5,877 nt of DNA from an uncultured Collinsella sp. (GCA_902465425.1 CABQNA010000102.1:1-5877), one strand, 5' to 3'; positions 1 through 4,897 are shown, counted from the first letter of the stretch. Notes: generated from the sequence alone by a model not told the origin. Numbers and translations are program-made.

Positions 1-657
1 GTGCTCAAACTGGCCGGCGCCCTTGGCGTTAAGACGGAAGTAGCTCTGCAGCGGGAAGTCCAACTTGGTGCCCTTGGGCACGTAGACAAACGAGCCGCCC
101 GACCACACGGCGCCGTGCAGGGCCGCAAACTTGTGGTCGGTGGGCGGGATGAGCGTCATAAACTTCTCGTGGATGAGCGGCTCCCACTGCGGGTCATGCA
201 GGGCCTCCTCGATGCCGGAGTAGACGATGCCCATCTTGGACGCCGTGTCCTGCATGTTGTGGTAGACCAGCTCGGAGTCGTACTGCGCGCCGACACCTGC
301 TAGGTAGCTGCGCTCGGCCTCGGGGATGCCCAGGCGCTCAAAGGTGTTCTTGATGTCGTCGGGCACCGACTCCCAGTCGTGTTTTTGGTCGGTGTTGGGC
401 TTGACGTAGGTGACGATGTTGTCCATGTCCAAGCCCTCGATGGAGGGGCCCCACGTCGGATCCGGGAAGCGGTTGAAAATCTCGAGGGACTTGAGGCGCA
501 GGTCGAGCATCCACTGCGGCTCGTCCTTCTTGGCGCTGATCTCGCGCACGATGTCGGGCGTGATGCCGGCGTCGAGGCGCTCGAATCCCTCCTCGCCATA
601 GGTGAAGTCGTAGAGGCTGCGGTCGATGTCCGCGACCTCGGTGCGGTTCTTGGTCAT
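1..657 (-). CDS. sufB: SufB, Fe-S cluster assembly scaffold subunit (N-terminal part, truncated by window edge)
   Basis: SufB is the core scaffold of the cytoplasmic SufBC(D) complex, on which new Fe-S clusters are built. Reading leftward from ATG at 657-655 gives 219 open codons with no stop before the edge. The family is usually about 470 residues, so roughly the N-terminal half is present. Recognisable stretches are the early Y-D-F-x-Y-G-E-E-G, the P-D-I-V-R-E-I-S-x-K-K-D-E-P-x-W-M segment near residues 34-50, the conserved G-V-G-A-Q-Y-D-S-E near 122-130, and the P-K-G-T-K...P-L-Q-S-Y-F-R-x-N-A stretch close to the edge. The start is supported by AGGGG at 665-669, seven bases upstream. The gene follows sufC by 12 bp, and its ribosome site overlaps the sufC stop, so the two are almost certainly cotranscribed and translationally linked. 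Other suf genes probably lie to the left, outside the window. Confidence 0.95.
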   Translation of the reverse strand, partial: MTKNRTEVADIDRSLYDFTYGEEGFERLDAGITPDIVREISAKKDEPQWMLDLRLKSLEIFNRFPDPTWGPSIEGLDMDNIVTYVKPNTDQKHDWESVPDDIKNTFERLGIPEAERSYLAGVGAQYDSELVYHNMQDTASKMGIVYSGIEEALHDPQWEPLIHEKFMTLIPPTDHKFAALHGAVWSGGSFVYVPKGTKLDFPLQSYFRLNAKGAGQFEH

Positions 658-669
658 TGCATCGCCCCT

Positions 670-1470
670 TTACGCCTGCTGCTCGGCAGCGGCGGCTTCG
701 GCCTGGGCGCGCTGCTCGGCGGCCTCGCGCTCGAAGGTCTCAAAACCGTTCTTGTCGATCCAGGGAATGAGCGAGGCGTCGTCCTCGCGTACGATGTGGC
801 CCTTGACCATAACGTGGACGCGGTCGACATCCAGGTGCTCCAGGATGCGCGTGTTGTGCGTGATGATGAGCATGGAGCCGTCGCAGCTCTTGCGGTAGGC
901 GTCCATGCCGTGGCTGACGGTGGACAGGGCGTCGACGTCCAGACCAGAGTCGGTCTCGTCCAGGATGGCGAGCTTGGGCTGCAGCAACAGGAGCTGGAGC
1001 ATCTCGACCTTCTTCTTCTCGCCGCCCGAGAAGCCCACGCCCAGCTCGCGGTTGAGGTAGGCGGTATCCATGTTGAGCTCGGCCGCGAGCTCCTTGACGC
1101 GACGGCGGAACTCCTTGCCCTTCATCTCCAGGCCGGGGCGGCCGGCGATGCTGGCGCGCAAAAAGCTCGACAGCGGCACGCCCGGAATCTCGACCGGGGC
1201 CTGGAAGCTCAGGAACAGGCCGGCGCGCGAACGCTTGTCGGTGGTGAGCTCGGTGATGTCCTGGCCGTCAAAGACGATGCGGCCGTCGTTGACCGTGTAA
1301 ACGGGGTCGCCCATGACCAGGTGGCCGAGGGTGGACTTGCCGGCGCCGTTGGGTCCCATCAGCACGTGGGTCTCGCCGGCGGCGACGTTAAGGTTGACGT
1401 TGTGGAGGATGGTCTTCTCGTCCACGGAGGCGGTCAGACCTTCGATGGAAAGCAGCGGATTTGCGCTCAT
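670..1470 (-). CDS. sufC: SufC, ABC-type ATPase of the SUF Fe-S assembly complex
   Basis: SufC is the soluble ABC ATPase that binds SufB/SufD and drives the conformational change needed for cluster assembly; it is not a transporter subunit. The 266-residue product has every ABC motif in order: Walker A GPNGAGKST (39-47), Q-loop Gln90, signature FSGGEKK (147-153), Walker B LAILDE (167-172) running into the SufC-typical DETDSGLD with D-loop SGLD (175-178), and H-loop His205. The length is slightly above the usual roughly 250 because of an Ala/Glu/Gln-rich tail (about 249-266) with no obvious function. An in-frame ATG ten codons upstream (1500-1498) exists. I chose 1470 because GAGGG (1476-1480) sits five bases upstream and the homologous sequence starts about there. 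It is the first gene of the minus-strand suf operon, followed by sufB after 12 bp. Confidence 0.96.
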   Translation of the reverse strand: MSANPLLSIEGLTASVDEKTILHNVNLNVAAGETHVLMGPNGAGKSTLGHLVMGDPVYTVNDGRIVFDGQDITELTTDKRSRAGLFLSFQAPVEIPGVPLSSFLRASIAGRPGLEMKGKEFRRRVKELAAELNMDTAYLNRELGVGFSGGEKKKVEMLQLLLLQPKLAILDETDSGLDVDALSTVSHGMDAYRKSCDGSMLIITHNTRILEHLDVDRVHVMVKGHIVREDDASLIPWIDKNGFETFEREAAEQRAQAEAAAAEQQA

Positions 1471-1474
1471 GCTG

Positions 1475-1482
1475 TCCCTCTC
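1475..1482 (-). promoter_or_regulatory. Ribosome binding site deciding the sufC start
   Basis: On the minus strand the sequence reads GAGAGGGA, five to six bases before the ATG at 1470-1468. No comparable purine tract precedes the in-frame ATG at 1500, so this site favours the shorter 266-residue SufC. Confidence 0.8.
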
Positions 1483-1489
1483 TGTATAT

Positions 1490-1509
1490 GGTGTACTCAT
1501 AGGTGTACT
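1490..1509. repeat. Direct repeat GGTGTACT x2 in the sufC leader
   Basis: GGTGTACT occurs at 1490-1497 and again at 1502-1509, a 12-bp period, between the candidate suf promoter and the sufC ribosome site. It could be a protein site in the untranslated leader or chance. The repeat is exact but short. Confidence 0.5.
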
Positions 1510-1534
1510 AAACCCTAGGAATCTTCTCGGAATA

Positions 1535-1562
1535 AAGTTACTATGGGTTCGGCGTTAGTCAA
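1535..1562 (-). promoter_or_regulatory. Candidate suf operon promoter
   Basis: On the minus strand a good -35 box, TTGACT (1562-1557, 5 of 6 to TTGACA), is followed after 16 bp by a weak -10, TAACTT (1540-1535, 3 of 6). The weak -10 would suit a regulated promoter. It lies about 65 bp upstream of the sufC ATG and its -35 falls inside the TTAGTC...GACTAA dyad. The -35 is the convincing part; the -10 placement is uncertain. Confidence 0.4.
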
Positions 1563-1578
1563 GGGAAAACCCGACTAA
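1555..1578. promoter_or_regulatory. Inverted repeat TTAGTC-N12-GACTAA over the suf -35 box (possible operator)
   Basis: Perfect 6-bp arms at 1555-1560 and 1573-1578 flank a 12-bp centre that also contains GGG and CCC, slightly off register. The dyad covers the candidate suf -35 at 1557-1562, a position where a bound repressor would block RNA polymerase. It does not share the TGGGAC arms of the two sites next to rrf2, so it may bind a different protein or be a divergent site. Confidence 0.4.
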
Positions 1579-1599
1579 TCCACTCGACTTTTCAAATTC

Positions 1600-1630
1600 T
1601 GGGACGAAATAACCTGTTGTGTTTGTCCCA
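1600..1630. promoter_or_regulatory. Dyad site 1, probable Rrf2-family operator
   Basis: A 31-bp imperfect palindrome centred on 1615, with outer arms TGGGAC (1600-1605) and GTCCCA (1625-1630) and inner AA/TT; 10 of 15 symmetric pairs match. Aligned with site 2 (1644-1674) it is identical at 22 of 31 positions, including a shared AACCTG core. Its length and its place between suf and the Rrf2 gene suit binding by a dimeric Rrf2 protein. The binding protein is inferred. Confidence 0.6.
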
Positions 1631-1636
1631 CTTACT

Positions 1637-1642
1637 TAAGAT
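1637..1642 (+). promoter_or_regulatory. Candidate -10 box of the rrf2 gene
   Basis: TAAGAT (4 of 6 to TATAAT) lies between the two dyads. With a 17-bp spacer the -35 would fall at 1614-1619 (CTGTTG, weak), inside dyad 1. Transcription starting just after it would run into dyad 2. An alternative -10, TATGTT (1663-1668), sits inside dyad 2. The placement is tentative. Confidence 0.25.
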
Positions 1643-1643
1643 T

Positions 1644-1674
1644 TGGGACAAACAAACCTGGTTATGTTGTCTCA
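1644..1674. promoter_or_regulatory. Dyad site 2, probable Rrf2-family operator
   Basis: A second 31-bp dyad, centred on 1659, 44 bp from the first. Outer arms are TGGGAC (1644-1649) and GTCTCA (1669-1674), with a perfect AACCTGGTT at the centre; 11 of 15 symmetric pairs match. It ends nine bases before the rrf2 ribosome site, a position typical of autorepression. Confidence 0.6.
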
Positions 1675-1682
1675 GATGCGAT

Positions 1683-1688
1683 GGGAGG
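1683..1688 (+). promoter_or_regulatory. Ribosome binding site deciding the rrf2 start
   Basis: GGGAGG sits six bases before the ATG at 1695. The reading frame is open further upstream to an ATG at 1617, but that codon lies inside dyad 1 and has no purine tract. The 26 extra residues are also unlike any Rrf2 protein. Confidence 0.85.
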
Positions 1689-1694
1689 GTAGGT

Positions 1695-2126
1695 ATGCTC
1701 ATTTCTTCCAAGGGCCGCTATGCCCTCCGGCTGATGATCTATATCGCAGCGCTTGGTGACGCCGAGGGCAAGATCGCCCTGCGCGAGGTTGCTGACCGCG
1801 AGCGCATTTCGCAGAAGTATCTGGAGCAGCTGGTTCGTCCGCTTATGAAGGCGGGCCTGCTTAAGAGTGTGCGCGGTAAGGGCGGCGGCTACATGATGGC
1901 CAAGGACCCAGCCGAGGTGCGTGCCGGCGACATCCTGCGCGCTGTCGAGGGCAGCACGGCGCCCGTGGCGTGCGACGGCATCGACAACAGCTGTACCCGC
2001 AGCGACCTGTGTTCCACCGTCAAGTTCTGGCGCGGCCTGGACGAGGTCATCGAGAACTATGTTGACGGCGTGACGTTGGCCGACCTGGCCGCCGTCCCCG
2101 AGATCAACTTTGACATTAAACTGTAG
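1695..2126 (+). CDS. Rrf2-family transcriptional regulator, probable Fe-S-sensing regulator of suf
   Basis: A 143-residue DNA-binding protein of the Rrf2/IscR family, which senses Fe-S status or stress through a bound cluster. It begins with the family-typical M-L-I-S-S-K-G-R-Y-A-L-R. A winged helix-turn-helix follows at about 29-66: I-S-Q-K-Y-L-E-Q-L is the recognition region and R-G-K-G-G-G-Y (60-66) the wing. Cys93, Cys100 and Cys106 (C-X6-C-X5-C) match the position of the IscR cluster ligands (C-X5-C-X5-C). I see no clear equivalent of the IscR fourth ligand, His107. The gene is divergent from sufCB, with two matching dyads in front of it, so it probably controls the suf operon and itself. 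Its stop codon overlaps the ribosome site of the next gene. Family confidence is high; cluster binding and the suf target are inferred from context. Confidence 0.93.
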   Translation: MLISSKGRYALRLMIYIAALGDAEGKIALREVADRERISQKYLEQLVRPLMKAGLLKSVRGKGGGYMMAKDPAEVRAGDILRAVEGSTAPVACDGIDNSCTRSDLCSTVKFWRGLDEVIENYVDGVTLADLAAVPEINFDIKL

Positions 2127-2135
2127 GGGCTGCAA

Positions 2136-2423
2136 ATGGCATCTCTCGACAAGGTGTGCAAACAAATCGAAGTTTTTGCTCGGGAATGTGACGCCGAGAA
2201 GGTTGTGCTGTTTGGTTCTCGTGCTCGAGGCGACAACTTACCCAAGAGCGATATTGACATCGCCGTAGCAGGTTGTCGGGATTTCGGCCGTTTCTCATAT
2301 TTGATCGAGGAGCGTCTTGATACTCTTTTAGATGTAGATGTCGTCAATCTCGACGAGTCCTTGTCGCAGCAATTGCTCGATGAAATTGCCAGGGATGGTG
2401 TGATTCTGTATGAAAAAATATGA
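2136..2423 (+). CDS. MNT-type nucleotidyltransferase, probable antitoxin of a HEPN/MNT (type VII) toxin-antitoxin pair
   Basis: A 95-residue minimal nucleotidyltransferase of the MntA/HI0073 type. The active-site signature is clear: Gly27-Ser28, ten residues, then Asp39-Ile40-Asp41 (GSX10DXD), within F-G-S-R-A-R-G-D...S-D-I-D-I. A likely third metal carboxylate is Asp68 in L-D-V-D-V-V. In the characterised Shewanella MntA/HepT pair, the MntA protein neutralises the HEPN toxin by adding AMP to a tyrosine. The partner encoded next has the matching target motif, so the same mechanism is likely here but not shown. The start is supported by AGGGG (2125-2129), which overlaps the rrf2 stop; the gap to rrf2 is 9 nt, suggesting one transcript. 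It overlaps the next gene by 14 nt. Base composition from here to 2829 looks more AT-rich than the flanks, hinting at transfer. Confidence 0.88.
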   Translation: MASLDKVCKQIEVFARECDAEKVVLFGSRARGDNLPKSDIDIAVAGCRDFGRFSYLIEERLDTLLDVDVVNLDESLSQQLLDEIARDGVILYEKI

Positions 2424-2829
2424 GAACTTTGCCAGTGCCTTGGCGAATCTTGAGGATGCGCCCAATCAGGATCTCAACAATGATTTTGTTCAGAGTGGAT
2501 TGATTAATAAGTTCAATCTTCAATTTGAACTGAGCTGGAAGCTCCTTAAGCGTCTGCTCGAGTATGAGGGTGCCACGCTTGCCGCGTCGGGGTCTCCTCG
2601 TGCCATCTTGAAGGAGTCCTACCGATTCTACGACTTTATTGATGAGGCAGCCTGGCTGGATATGCTCAGAGACCGCAATACGAACGTCCATATCTACGAC
2701 AACAAGCTCGCTCAAGATTTGATTCAGCGCATCTTGAACGTCTATATTCCCGCTTTCTGTCAGTTGAGAGACGGGCTGACGAAACGTTACGGCGAGCTTC
2801 TGTTGGCGCCCGACGACCAGTTTGTCTAA
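2410..2829 (+). CDS. HEPN-domain protein, HI0074/HepT-like, probable ribonuclease toxin partner of the MNT protein
   Basis: A 139-residue, predicted all-helical protein of the 'nucleotidyltransferase substrate-binding' (HI0074, PF08780) type. The family feature N-x-Q-F-E-L-S-W-K-L-L-K lies at about 36-47. The HEPN catalytic motif with an AMPylation-type tyrosine is present as Arg89-Asn90...His94-Ile95-Tyr96, that is RX4HXY, preceded by W-L-D-M-L-R-D. In HepT toxins the Arg and His are needed for RNA cleavage, and the Tyr is the residue modified by the MNT antitoxin. All three are intact, so the protein could be an active RNase held in check. Its ATG (2410) lies inside the MNT gene, 14 nt before that gene's stop, which enforces coupled translation. 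An older reading of the HI0073/HI0074 pair is a two-subunit nucleotidyltransferase with this as the substrate-binding half; sequence alone cannot separate these roles. Confidence 0.88.
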   Translation: MKKYENFASALANLEDAPNQDLNNDFVQSGLINKFNLQFELSWKLLKRLLEYEGATLAASGSPRAILKESYRFYDFIDEAAWLDMLRDRNTNVHIYDNKLAQDLIQRILNVYIPAFCQLRDGLTKRYGELLLAPDDQFV

Positions 2830-2871
2830 TTCCTTAAGATTTCGCGGAGGGTTGTTGCCGTTTACCGAGGG

Positions 2872-2887
2872 GTTGTTGTGCAACAAC
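2872..2887 (+). terminator. Short hairpin after the HEPN gene (weak or non-canonical terminator)
   Basis: GTTGTTG (2872-2878) pairs with CAACAAC (2881-2887). The practical loop is four bases if the innermost pair opens. It lies about 43 nt after the HEPN stop and before the next gene. The stem is AU-rich and no U-tract follows directly (the nearest T-rich stretch is 2905-2917), so termination is doubtful. A second GTTGTTG at 2851-2857 could pair with the same 3' arm. Confidence 0.3.
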
Positions 2888-2946
2888 GGGCGAGCTGCAA
2901 TACTTAGTTTTATCTTTGCAAACTGCACTTTAACTACACCAATGCA

Positions 2947-2953
2947 GGGAGGA
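2947..2953 (+). promoter_or_regulatory. Ribosome binding site of the secreted lysozyme-like protein gene
   Basis: GGGAGGA lies close before the ATG at 2958, with five bases between the GGAGG core and the start. The start is also supported by the signal peptide that begins there. I could not place a convincing -35/-10 pair in 2888-2946. Confidence 0.85.
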
Positions 2954-2957
2954 TCTT

Positions 2958-4736
2958 ATGCAGCCCAAGCATTCTGCTATTGTCGCGGGCCTGACGCTGG
3001 CGCTTTCGTTTAGCGCCGTTACCGCGCCCGCGCCCGCCGCTGCCGAGGAACCCACGCCGGGCGTTGCCTCGGATGCCACCGATATCGACAAAGGCCTCTA
3101 CACCCAGCAGTCCTTCTCGGGCGTGCTGAGGTCGGTCCAGGGCGTTTCGTTTGTAAACGTGACTCCCGAGATGAAGTACTTTACCAAGTACGAGAGCCAT
3201 GGCAACTACAACCAGGGCTTTTCGTATGGCGACGGTTATAACGCGCTGGGCTATTACCAGTTCGACCGCCGTTGGTCGCTCATTCCGTTTATGAAGCAGG
3301 CCTACAACTACAACCCCGAAAAATACAGCATGCTCAAGGATGCGATTGATCGCGGCAGCGAGATTTCCAACGCGAGCAATGCCATGTACGAGAACGGCCA
3401 ATTTACCGAGCTGGGCCATATCGCGCAGGATGCCTTCCAAGGTGCGTACAACACCGATCCTGTTGAGTTCTCAGCACTTCAAGATGCCTATGCGTACAAC
3501 TCGTACTATGCGGTGACCGAGGCGTGGCTCAAGAGCGGCCTGGGCATTGATATTTCGGGCCGCGCCGATTGCGTCAAGGGCATGGTGTGGAGCATCACCA
3601 ACATGTGCGGCACCGGTGGCTGCAGGGACTTTTTCCGCTGGGCGAATCTTTCCAACGATATGTCCGACCGCGAGTTTGTGACGGCGCTCTCCAATAGCGT
3701 GGTCAACAATGTCGCCACTAAGTTTTCGAGTCAGCCCCAGTATCATGAGGGCTGGAAGAATCGTTATAAAAATGAGCTGAAGGACTGCTTGGTTTTTATC
3801 GCCGAGGATGAGGCTGCCGCTGCGACGCCCGTGCAGCCCGAGCCCACACCGGCGCCCTCGCCGACACCTGATTCGAATGGCGACTCGAGTGACGATGTCA
3901 ACGATGACAGGATGGATGCGCCCTCGACCGATGCTGACGGTAATGGCTCTGCTGGTGGCACTACCAACGACGGCTCTACCTCGAACGGCTCCGATTTGAA
4001 CGGCTCTGCTGCGGGCGATTCGTCTTCAAGCTCTGCCGGCAATACGGACAGCGCCGCCTCTGGTTCGACCGACGCTGGTTCCTCTGATTCTTCCACTGGT
4101 TCGAGCGATTCGTCCGTTGGCACCGGCTCTAACAACGGCTTCGGCTCTGACGCAACCCCTGATTCCGATGCTTCCAAGGACGACTCGAATAAGGCGCCGG
4201 ACGCTCCCGTTGCTTCGCCGGACAAGAAGCCTTCTTTCTCCGTGCAGCTTGGTTCTACGTTGGGCTCTTCGCTGATGGCTGGCGTCAATAATGGCTCGAC
4301 TCAGAACAAGGACAACTCTGATCAGGTTTCCATGGAAAAGACCGAGGCCGCAAAGGGCGACTCAAAGGACAAGGCTTCCGAGAAGGCTGAATCCGATAAG
4401 GGTCCTAGCTCTGATGAGAAGGGCGACAAGTCCGCTCAGAAGAAGGACGAGAGCAAGACCGAGGGCGAAAAGAAACAGTCCGAAGACGACGACAAGAGCG
4501 GTGCTGACAACCAGGTTCAGGAGCAAAATGACTCCAAAACGGTGACCACTACGACCACGACGACCACCACAACCAAGTCATCTGGCGGCAACATGCCCAA
4601 GACGGGCGATCTGATTGTGATGGCGAGCCTTGCCAGTGCAAGCTTGGCCACACTGGGCGCTACGTCTATCGTAAGTGGTAAGCATAAGCTCGATCAGCAG
4701 AAGAAAGCTTCTGGGGAGGACGGCTCGGGGGAGTAG
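2958..4736 (+). CDS. Secreted, sortase-anchored surface protein with a lysozyme-like N-terminal domain
   Basis: A 592-residue protein with clear modular architecture. Residues 1-29 are a signal peptide (basic start, hydrophobic core, A-P-A-A-A before E30). Residues about 55-285 form a globular domain with a lysozyme/transglycosylase flavour: Y-E-S-H-G-N at 78-83, a Gly/Tyr-rich stretch, then L-G-Y-Y-Q-F (97-102). Later come V-W-S-I-T (210-214) and N-R-Y-K-N-E-L-K (268-275). From memory, this resembles phage-tail or 'VgrG-related' lysozyme-like proteins of Gram-positives. Glu79 would be the candidate catalytic acid. Four cysteines (205, 217, 222, 277) could form two disulfides. A Pro-rich hinge (about 291-304), a Ser/Asp/Gly stalk (305-415), a Lys/Glu/Asp stretch (450-527) and ten Thr (530-539) lead to MPKTG (546-550). 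A membrane helix (about 552-572) and a charged tail follow. It probably acts on or outside the cell wall. The enzymatic role is inferred; architecture is firm. Confidence 0.85.
   Translation: MQPKHSAIVAGLTLALSFSAVTAPAPAAAEEPTPGVASDATDIDKGLYTQQSFSGVLRSVQGVSFVNVTPEMKYFTKYESHGNYNQGFSYGDGYNALGYYQFDRRWSLIPFMKQAYNYNPEKYSMLKDAIDRGSEISNASNAMYENGQFTELGHIAQDAFQGAYNTDPVEFSALQDAYAYNSYYAVTEAWLKSGLGIDISGRADCVKGMVWSITNMCGTGGCRDFFRWANLSNDMSDREFVTALSNSVVNNVATKFSSQPQYHEGWKNRYKNELKDCLVFIAEDEAAAATPVQPEPTPAPSPTPDSNGDSSDDVNDDRMDAPSTDADGNGSAGGTTNDGSTSNGSDLNGSAAGDSSSSSAGNTDSAASGSTDAGSSDSSTGSSDSSVGTGSNNGFGSDATPDSDASKDDSNKAPDAPVASPDKKPSFSVQLGSTLGSSLMAGVNNGSTQNKDNSDQVSMEKTEAAKGDSKDKASEKAESDKGPSSDEKGDKSAQKKDESKTEGEKKQSEDDDKSGADNQVQEQNDSKTVTTTTTTTTTTKSSGGNMPKTGDLIVMASLASASLATLGATSIVSGKHKLDQQKKASGEDGSGE
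3870..4202 (+). repeat. Ser/Asp/Gly/Asn-rich low-complexity stalk region
   Basis: This stretch encodes residues 305-415 of the surface protein, mostly Ser, Asp, Gly, Asn and Thr with no fixed period. Synonymous Ser codons (TCG, TCT, TCC, AGC) are mixed, so it is not a young tandem repeat, although short units such as AACGGCTC recur. Such segments usually act as extended wall-spanning spacers and may be glycosylated. Confidence 0.75.
4305..4538 (+). repeat. Lys/Glu/Asp-rich low-complexity region
   Basis: Encodes residues 450-527 of the surface protein, alternating acidic and basic residues with few hydrophobics. It is likely disordered or a charged helix close to the wall anchor. Its composition changes sharply from the Ser/Asp stalk upstream. 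Confidence 0.7.
4593..4607 (+). other. Sortase-type anchoring motif MPKTG
   Basis: Residues 546-550 read M-P-K-T-G, followed by Asp, a hydrophobic helix of about 20 residues and a Lys-containing tail. This is the standard cell-wall sorting layout with Met in place of the usual Leu of LPXTG. Sortase would cut between Thr and Gly and link the protein to the wall. Confidence 0.75.
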
Positions 4737-4771
4737 CCTCTCGGTTGCCAGATAACTAAAGAGTTGGGACA

Positions 4772-4802
4772 GGGTCCGGTGCGAATGCATCGGGCCCGTT
4801 TT
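4772..4802 (+). terminator. Rho-independent terminator after the surface protein gene
   Basis: Stem arms GGGTCCGGTGC (4772-4782) and GCATCGGGCCC (4787-4797) pair over 11 positions, two of them G-U, around a GAAT loop. A G and TTTT follow. It lies 35 nt after the stop codon at 4734-4736, which is typical for an intrinsic terminator. Confidence 0.85.
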
Positions 4803-4897
4803 GTTGTGCAACGATTAGTTGTGCCCCCTCACACCTCTTGTTGCTACCGTTGCCCGATATGTTTGCGCGGCGACATCGGTACATGCGATGCGGTCAT

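Noticed and set aside
379..1518. Long plus-strand open frame of 379 codons across the suf genes
   Set aside because: It is antisense to sufC and sufB, whose motifs are complete and in order. Its product is Val/Leu/Gly-rich with no recognisable domain, as expected for a shadow of GC-rich coding sequence.
1620..1654. Perfect 11-bp inverted repeat read as a terminator hairpin or as one single operator
   Set aside because: No T-tract follows, and the arms are better explained as facing half-sites of two full dyads centred on 1615 and 1659.
1617..1694. Upstream in-frame start for the Rrf2 gene, adding 26 residues
   Set aside because: The ATG at 1617 lies inside dyad 1, has no ribosome site, and the added residues do not resemble an Rrf2 N-terminus. 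The ATG at 1695 has GGGAGG at the right distance and gives the family-typical start.
1662..2165. Minus-strand open frame of 167 codons over the Rrf2 gene
   Set aside because: It is a complete antisense overlap of a well-supported regulator gene, with no ribosome site or domain.
3870..4202. Tandem repeat or CRISPR-like array in the Ser/Asp region
   Set aside because: Short units recur irregularly with mixed codons and no fixed period or spacer structure. It is low-complexity coding sequence.
3764..4288. Minus-strand Glu/Ser/Pro-rich open frame of 174 codons
   Set aside because: It is the reverse of the Ser/Asp-rich stalk; its low-complexity composition simply mirrors that coding region.
4291..4545. 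Plus-strand Arg-rich open frame of 84 codons inside the surface protein gene
   Set aside because: It is the shifted frame of the Lys/Glu-rich segment. The Arg richness follows from the base composition, and there is no independent start signal.
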